Source of the DNA: an uncultured Erysipelotrichaceae bacterium | Lineage (GTDB): Bacteria; Bacillota_I; Bacilli_A; RF39; UBA660 | Reading direction: 5' to 3' | Length of the DNA stretch: 7,793 bases | Assembly: GCA_902797105.1 (NCBI GenBank) | Contig: CADBRL010000021.1 | Location: 1-7,793, forward strand | In this document: positions 3,816-7,793 of the stretch, in pieces | Layout: every line of letters begins with the position of its first letter | Numbering within the stretch: position 1 is the stretch's first letter | Position numbers and translations under genes: made by a program | Notes under the pieces: generated by a model | Told to the model about the DNA's origin: nothing | The model's database searches: none | The model's input: the letters and a program-made list of their open reading frames with translations, nothing else

Positions 3816-4193
3816 ATGAATGAAGATTTAAATCGTTTAAAAGATATTAAAATTGAAAACTATATATGGATAATTTACATTGGTATTATTATTCTTAGTT
3901 GGTATGCTAATAGTAAGGAAAAAGATTTTATAATTAGCAAAAATGAAAATTCCAAAAAAGAATATCAGGCTTTAATAATTTTAATCTTCACCATATTACT
4001 TTTTATATATTATTATTTTACCGTAGATTCATATGGAGATCTTAAAGAATTGACACCTTTTGACTCAAAGAAAAAAATTGTTTTGCGTTATGCATCTTTT
4101 GTAGGCTCGTTTTTAATTCTTATTAGTGGTATTATATTTTTAATTATAGCTATCTTGGATGATAATATTGATACTGAAATTGCTTTCAATTGA
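3816..4193 (+). CDS. Small three-span membrane protein of unknown function
   Basis: 125 residues. I see three hydrophobic segments: about 17-31 (YIWIIYIGIIILSWY), 50-69 (YQALIILIFTILLFIYYYFT) and 91-113. Between the second and third is a loop with DSYGDLKELTPFDSKKK, and the chain ends in DDNIDTEIAFN. I recall similar proteins with an acidic end of the DENxDxEIAFN kind in uncultured gut Bacillota, but no function is known to me and the recollection is unverified. The protein has only one methionine, so ATG 3816 is the only ATG start possible; it has no ribosome binding site and follows a TATAAT at leaderless distance. Codon use resembles its neighbours. No clear terminator follows, so transcripts may run into the next gene, which also has its own promoter. 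Confidence 0.75.
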   Translation: MNEDLNRLKDIKIENYIWIIYIGIIILSWYANSKEKDFIISKNENSKKEYQALIILIFTILLFIYYYFTVDSYGDLKELTPFDSKKKIVLRYASFVGSFLILISGIIFLIIAILDDNIDTEIAFN

Positions 4194-4195
4194 TA

Positions 4196-4224
4196 TTTAC
4201 ATCCTTTAATCTTCATAGTATAAT
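4196..4224 (+). promoter_or_regulatory. Promoter of the DUF975-CmpB gene
   Basis: TTTACA (4196-4201), a 17-bp spacer, then TATAAT (4219-4224). It begins 3 bases after the stop of the small membrane protein gene. The predicted start near 4231 leaves a leader of about 27 bases that carries AAGTGGGTG. Confidence 0.88.
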
Positions 4225-4257
4225 ATTTTCAATAAAACGTTGAAGTGGGTGTGCGCT

Positions 4258-5775
4258 ATGGACGAAAGAAAACTTTTGAAAAATGAAGCAAGAAAACATT
4301 TAAAAATTCACTACTTTAGAAATATTATAGTAGCTTTTATATGTTCAATAGTTTTATCTGGTGGACTGGCATACACAACTAAAAACATTACTGATGCACC
4401 AACTACTATTGAAATTGTAAATAGAATTACTAATGGTACAAATTTGAAACTTCCCCAAACGTCAGCTATCGATTCTGAGTTTAATAAATCTATTCAAAAT
4501 AAAATTCAAAAAAAATATAAATATGGCGTTCTTTCGTATATTGTCAATGAAACTTTAAATAATGGCAATATAATGACAACTCTTTTTAATGGTATTAATA
4601 AGTTGATACTAGGGAATAAAATTAGCACAGGTGTAATAATTCTTATAAGTGGTCTTGCTTTTTGGATTATAAATTGGTTGTTTTTTAAATCTATTGAAGT
4701 TGGTAGAAATCGTTTTTTTCTTGAAAAAAGAAGATATTATGAAACTAAAATGGAAAGAGTGTTATTTCCTTATAAAGTGAAAAAGACTTTTCATATAGCT
4801 TTTATTTTACTTAATAAGTTTGTTTATCAATTTCTTTGGCTATTTACCATTGTTGGTGGCTTTATTAAATTTTACGAATATCGCATGATACCTTATATTT
4901 TAGCAGAAAATCCTAATATCAAAAGAAAAGATGTCTTTTTGTTATCGAAAAAACTTACTGATGGAGAAAAATTTAATCTATTTAAAATGGATTTATCATT
5001 AATTGGATGGGATTTTCTTAGCATTTTTACTTTCAACTTAAGTGAGATATTTTATTCAAATGCTTATAAAAACTTTATTTTTGCTGAATACTATATGAAA
5101 CTTAGAGATAAGTATTTTTTTGCTTTATTAAATGATGAAAAGTTAAATATAAATGAACCTATTTATGAGGAATATCCTTATATTAAAAATAAAAAAACAA
5201 TAAAAATAGATTATAATAAAAATTATGATTTTATTACTTATATTTTATTTTTCTTTACATTTGCTTGTTTCGGTTGGGTTTGGGAGGTTCTTTTAGAGTT
5301 TATAAAATTAGGGAGATTTGTTAATCGTGGTACGATGTATGGCCCTTGGCTTCCAGTTTATGGTTGGGGTGGAGTATTAATTTTACTTTTACTTAAAAAA
5401 TATCGTGACAAACCTTGGCTTTTATTTATTTTAGCTTTTACGTTATGTGGGATAGTTGAATATGGTACTAGTATGTATCTTGAATATGTAAAACATTTGA
5501 AATATTGGGATTATAGTGGTTACTTTTTAAATATTAATGGGAGAATATGTCTTGAAGGTTTAATTTTATTTGGTCTAGGTGGCTTTGGATTTACTTATAT
5601 TTTTGCACCACTTTTAGATACTATTTATAAAAAAATTCCTAAATATATTAAAATTGCTATATGTACTATTTTAGTAGTATGCTACTTAATTGATTTATCC
5701 TACACACATAATCATCCCAATACAGGCATGGGTATAACGAGAAATTTTTCTATGATATTTCAATTGACTAAGTAA
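4258..5775 (+). CDS. Membrane protein: DUF975-like N-terminal half fused to a CmpB-type 'putative ABC transporter permease' domain
   Basis: 505 residues from ATG 4258. The N-terminal half, about 1-300, looks like DUF975: it starts MDERKLLKNEARKHLK, followed by a membrane span (about 22-38), an extracytoplasmic loop, further spans near 125-142 and 180-205, and the tail YYMKLRDKYFFALL. The second half, about 325-500, is the PF06541 (ABC_trans_CmpB) type, with FGWVWEVLLE, NRGTMYGPWLPVYGWG, CGIVEYGTSMYLE, YWDYSGYFLNINGRICLEG and FGLGGFGF. Despite the family name there is no ABC ATPase in the window and transport is not shown. ATG 4258 is preferred over the in-frame TTG 4240 because AAGTGGGTG (4243-4251), 7 of 9 matches to AAGGAGGTG, ends 6 bases before it, and because DUF975 proteins begin in this way. 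The end of the gene contains the -35 box of the next gene. Confidence 0.85.
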   Translation: MDERKLLKNEARKHLKIHYFRNIIVAFICSIVLSGGLAYTTKNITDAPTTIEIVNRITNGTNLKLPQTSAIDSEFNKSIQNKIQKKYKYGVLSYIVNETLNNGNIMTTLFNGINKLILGNKISTGVIILISGLAFWIINWLFFKSIEVGRNRFFLEKRRYYETKMERVLFPYKVKKTFHIAFILLNKFVYQFLWLFTIVGGFIKFYEYRMIPYILAENPNIKRKDVFLLSKKLTDGEKFNLFKMDLSLIGWDFLSIFTFNLSEIFYSNAYKNFIFAEYYMKLRDKYFFALLNDEKLNINEPIYEEYPYIKNKKTIKIDYNKNYDFITYILFFFTFACFGWVWEVLLEFIKLGRFVNRGTMYGPWLPVYGWGGVLILLLLKKYRDKPWLLFILAFTLCGIVEYGTSMYLEYVKHLKYWDYSGYFLNINGRICLEGLILFGLGGFGFTYIFAPLLDTIYKKIPKYIKIAICTILVVCYLIDLSYTHNHPNTGMGITRNFSMIFQLTK

Positions 5776-5792
5776 TGTAAAAATTGTATAAT
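5764..5792 (+). promoter_or_regulatory. Promoter of the Fic gene, overlapping the end of the upstream gene
   Basis: TTGACT (5764-5769), a 17-bp spacer, then TATAAT (5787-5792): near-perfect sigma-A elements. The -35 lies within the last codons of the DUF975-CmpB gene. The start would be near 5799, about 19 bases before ATG 5818. Confidence 0.9.
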
Positions 5793-5817
5793 AATTAACA
5801 CTTTTAGGGGGATGTTT

Positions 5818-6948
5818 ATGCAAAAAAGAAATTATTTGGAATTACCTAAAGAAAATGGACCAAGATTTTATTATAGAAGTGAACCACTTCAAAAATCTAA
5901 AGATGAGCTTGAAGAATTTTTAGAATGGGATAAAAGTATGAATAATTTAGCTTTTGCTAGAAAAATGATGTATTCACATGAACTTAAAGCTAATAATTTA
6001 GTTGAAGGTTATGGTGATGATTTAGAATTAATCGAAGCCGTTATTAAAAGAAAAGTTGATACTATTAAAGATATTGAAATTAAACAAAGAATTTTAAATC
6101 TTTATCATGGATATTATTATATTTTACATCATCGAAAAATGGATGCTGAACATCTTCATGAGTTATATCAAATTTTAAGTGAAAATCTTTTATGTGAATA
6201 TGATAGAGAAAATATGGGACCTTTATATAGGGAAAAGGCAGTTTATATACTTCAAAATGGTCGTTTAGATTTAGATTTATCTGAAGGTGTATCGTTTAGT
6301 GCTATAAATGAGCTTATGTTTCATTATTTTGCTTTTGTTAATAAAACCAGCAATTTATCACAAATAGATGAGTATATTAAATCACAAATTATGCATTTTT
6401 ATTTTGTTTATATTCACCCTTATTTTGATGTTAATGGTAGAACAAGTAGAACTATGGCTATGTGGTATTTACTAAAAAAACAAGCTTATCCTTATATAAT
6501 ATTTAATCGTGGCATTAGTTTTAAAGGTTCTAAATATGATAGAATTATTAAAGATGCTAAAGAAAAATGTGATATTACATATTTTTTAGAAATGATGCTT
6601 GATACGTTAAAACTAGAACTAGAAAAAGAACATATTATGCAAGATATTGCTTCATCAAGTGGATGTAAATTAAATGGAATGGATTTTCAAACTCTTCATT
6701 ATTTTTTAACAATGAATGGTGCCAAAACTCTTGCAGATTTTGGAGTTATTTATAATAGATTTAATGATAAAAAGACTACAAATGAAATATACGCGGAAAT
6801 GATTGAACCTCTTATAGATATGGAAATTTTTAAGGTTATAAGACAAACTAAAAGAGTAATAGGAAATATTTCAAATGTTGAACTTGAACTTAATCCTACT
6901 TTTTTTGAAAATAATGAAAAGTATTTATCTAGAATAAAATTAAAATGA
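5818..6948 (+). CDS. Fic-family protein (probable AMP transferase) with a variant Fic motif
   Basis: 376 residues from ATG 5818. Fic proteins usually move AMP from ATP onto target proteins. The Fic motif is HPYFDVNGRTSR at 200-211: catalytic H200, acidic D204, N206, R208 and R211 are present, but the consensus HPF is HPY and the first G of DGNGR is V. An N-terminal segment at 59-68, NNLVEGYGDD, looks like the inhibitory helix (S/T)xxxE(G/N), with E63 kept and N in place of S/T, so this may be a self-inhibited enzyme. The region from about 285 on could be a winged-helix tail. ATG 5818 is preferred to ATG 5812 because AGGGGG (5806-5811) touches the first and lies 6 bases before the second. No antitoxin-like partner gene is next to it. 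It has its own promoter and converges on the VanY gene. The target is unknown. Confidence 0.88.
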   Translation: MQKRNYLELPKENGPRFYYRSEPLQKSKDELEEFLEWDKSMNNLAFARKMMYSHELKANNLVEGYGDDLELIEAVIKRKVDTIKDIEIKQRILNLYHGYYYILHHRKMDAEHLHELYQILSENLLCEYDRENMGPLYREKAVYILQNGRLDLDLSEGVSFSAINELMFHYFAFVNKTSNLSQIDEYIKSQIMHFYFVYIHPYFDVNGRTSRTMAMWYLLKKQAYPYIIFNRGISFKGSKYDRIIKDAKEKCDITYFLEMMLDTLKLELEKEHIMQDIASSSGCKLNGMDFQTLHYFLTMNGAKTLADFGVIYNRFNDKKTTNEIYAEMIEPLIDMEIFKVIRQTKRVIGNISNVELELNPTFFENNEKYLSRIKLK

Positions 6949-6975
6949 GCTTAGATTTTAAACTAAACTCATTTT
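6942..6975. terminator. Bidirectional terminator holding both convergent stop codons
   Basis: AAAATGAG (6942-6949) pairs with CTCATTTT (6968-6975), then a C/A mismatch, then TTAG (6951-6954) pairs with CTAA (6963-6966) around an 8-base loop. T-rich sequence follows on the plus strand (T at 6972-6976), with a weaker T-rich tract on the minus strand. The TGA in the left arm (6946-6948) ends the Fic gene, and the TCA in the right arm (6969-6971) is the minus-strand TGA that ends the VanY gene. Confidence 0.85.
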
Positions 6976-7793
6976 TCTATGAAATAAGCGTAATATTCTT
7001 CAAAAGAAATATTATTTTCATGAATATATTTTGCTATTTCTTTTCCTACATATCTAAAGTGCCATGACTCGTAGTTATAACCAGTTACTTTTACTAGTTC
7101 TTCTGGATATCTTAGAATAAATCCAAATCTGTAACAATTATCTTTTAACCATTTGGCGGTTTCAGTGTCTTTGAATGTGTTTTTATTACTGTTTGATTTG
7201 CTAAATATATCAAGGGTAAGGCCGGTTTGATGTTCAGATGAACCGGGTCTTGCTGCAATGCTATCGGCATATTTTTGTCCTCGAGTATTTTTATAATTAT
7301 TATATACTATTTCTTGCTCATTATATGATCTATATGAAGAACTAACCATTAAGTAATATCCTTGTTCTTCTTTAGCACTATTCCACATTTCTAAAAATGC
7401 ATCATAAGTTACTTTTCTAGCTTTTTGACTTCCTTTATCTCCCCATGAGTATGTTTGAGATATTGTTACTAAGTCATTTGGTTCATAGTCACTTCCAAGT
7501 AGGTAATATTTGTTTACAAGCATGCTCGTATCTTTGCTTGTATCTGTGTTAAATTCAACTCCATAAAACTTATTATCTAAATGGATATTTATATTTCTAA
7601 TTATAGTACTTAAATCTAACTTTTTGTTTTGATTCATATAATCAATGTATTTATAAAAGTTCTTTTTTAAAAAATATTTTTCTTCCATTAACTTTAAGTA
7701 ATTTTCATTTACTTCATTATTTAGAAAATAGTTATAATCTTTTTCACTGAAATTATCTAGTATTTTATTTACTTCATCAGCTTTATAACCATG
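6969..7793 (-). CDS. VanY-type D-alanyl-D-alanine carboxypeptidase, N-terminus outside the window
   Basis: 274 residues are visible and the frame is open to the right edge, so the ATG at 7688 is internal and the true start is beyond 7793. Peptidases of this family (PF02557) trim the terminal D-Ala of peptidoglycan peptides at the cell surface. Numbered from the right edge, motifs are SSYRSYNEQ (152-160, substrate-binding Arg155 and Gln160), SSEHQTGLTLD (185-195, zinc ligands His188 and Asp195) and ESWHFRYVG (242-250, catalytic Glu242 and zinc ligand His245); the domain is complete. The 140 or so residues before it include GYKADEVNKIL and a helical, Lys/Asn-rich part, a layout that I recall from relatives in uncultured Bacilli, usually behind an N-terminal membrane anchor, which cannot be seen here. 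It ends in the hairpin shared with the Fic gene. Confidence 0.92.
   Translation of the reverse strand, partial: HGYKADEVNKILDNFSEKDYNYFLNNEVNENYLKLMEEKYFLKKNFYKYIDYMNQNKKLDLSTIIRNINIHLDNKFYGVEFNTDTSKDTSMLVNKYYLLGSDYEPNDLVTISQTYSWGDKGSQKARKVTYDAFLEMWNSAKEEQGYYLMVSSSYRSYNEQEIVYNNYKNTRGQKYADSIAARPGSSEHQTGLTLDIFSKSNSNKNTFKDTETAKWLKDNCYRFGFILRYPEELVKVTGYNYESWHFRYVGKEIAKYIHENNISFEEYYAYFIEK

Noticed and set aside
3816..6948. Toxin-antitoxin reading of the small membrane protein or the Fic gene
   Set aside because: No small partner gene adjoins Fic, each gene has its own promoter, and the membrane protein has three spans rather than the single span typical of small toxins.
7686..7688. ATG as the start of the VanY protein
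   Set aside because: The frame stays open for 35 more codons to the window edge with protein-like sequence, so this methionine is internal.

Overview
The window is strongly AT-rich bacterial DNA that fits an uncultured low-GC Bacillota (Bacilli-like, perhaps a gut lineage related to RF39/Mollicutes). Supporting points are a Bacillota-type MiaB, tRNA genes with encoded CCA and the usual Bacillota order Val-Thr-Tyr-Gln-Lys / Arg-Pro, near-consensus sigma-A promoters (TATAAT), U-tract terminators and AGGAGG-like ribosome binding sites. TGA is a real stop (three genes end with it) and tryptophan is TGG, so this is the standard bacterial code, not the Mycoplasma code. A wall-peptide carboxypeptidase suggests a walled cell. 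The taxonomic placement is inference.

Layout. 1-86: the last codons of an unidentified gene and its terminator. 87-324: a non-coding leader holding a long dyad and the miaB promoter. 325-1737: miaB (tRNA methylthiotransferase). 1755-2736: two tRNA operons on the minus strand, Val-Thr-Tyr-Gln-Lys (promoter 2293-2321) and Arg-Pro (promoter 2758-2787), each closed by its own terminator. 2967-6948: four plus-strand genes, each with its own promoter: a MvaI/BcnI-like endonuclease with no visible methyltransferase, a 125-residue membrane protein, a DUF975-CmpB fusion membrane protein and a Fic-family protein. 6969-7793: a convergent VanY-type D-Ala-D-Ala carboxypeptidase that runs off the right edge.

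Most unusual structure. Both tRNA operon terminators are the centres of large imperfect palindromes. Beyond each terminator, in the opposite orientation, lies a decayed copy of the last tRNA of that operon: tRNA-Lys at 1755-1786, missing exactly its T-arm segment, and tRNA-Pro at 2511-2526. A third inverted piece (2360-2389) matches the junction between tRNA-Thr and tRNA-Tyr. I read these as relics of inverted duplications around the terminator hairpins, which may explain where the terminators came from. An antisense role of the trailers is a less likely alternative.

Other points. The endonuclease and the small membrane protein appear to be transcribed leaderless: the -10 box lies 7-8 bases before the ATG and there is no ribosome binding site. 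Terminator stems repeatedly absorb the stop codon; between the Fic and VanY genes one hairpin holds both convergent TGA stops in opposite arms. MiaB sits beside a tRNA operon whose tRNA-Tyr is the only tRNA here with the A36-A37-A38 loop expected of a MiaA/MiaB substrate; this may be coincidence. No CRISPR array, insertion sequence or complete mobile element is visible.
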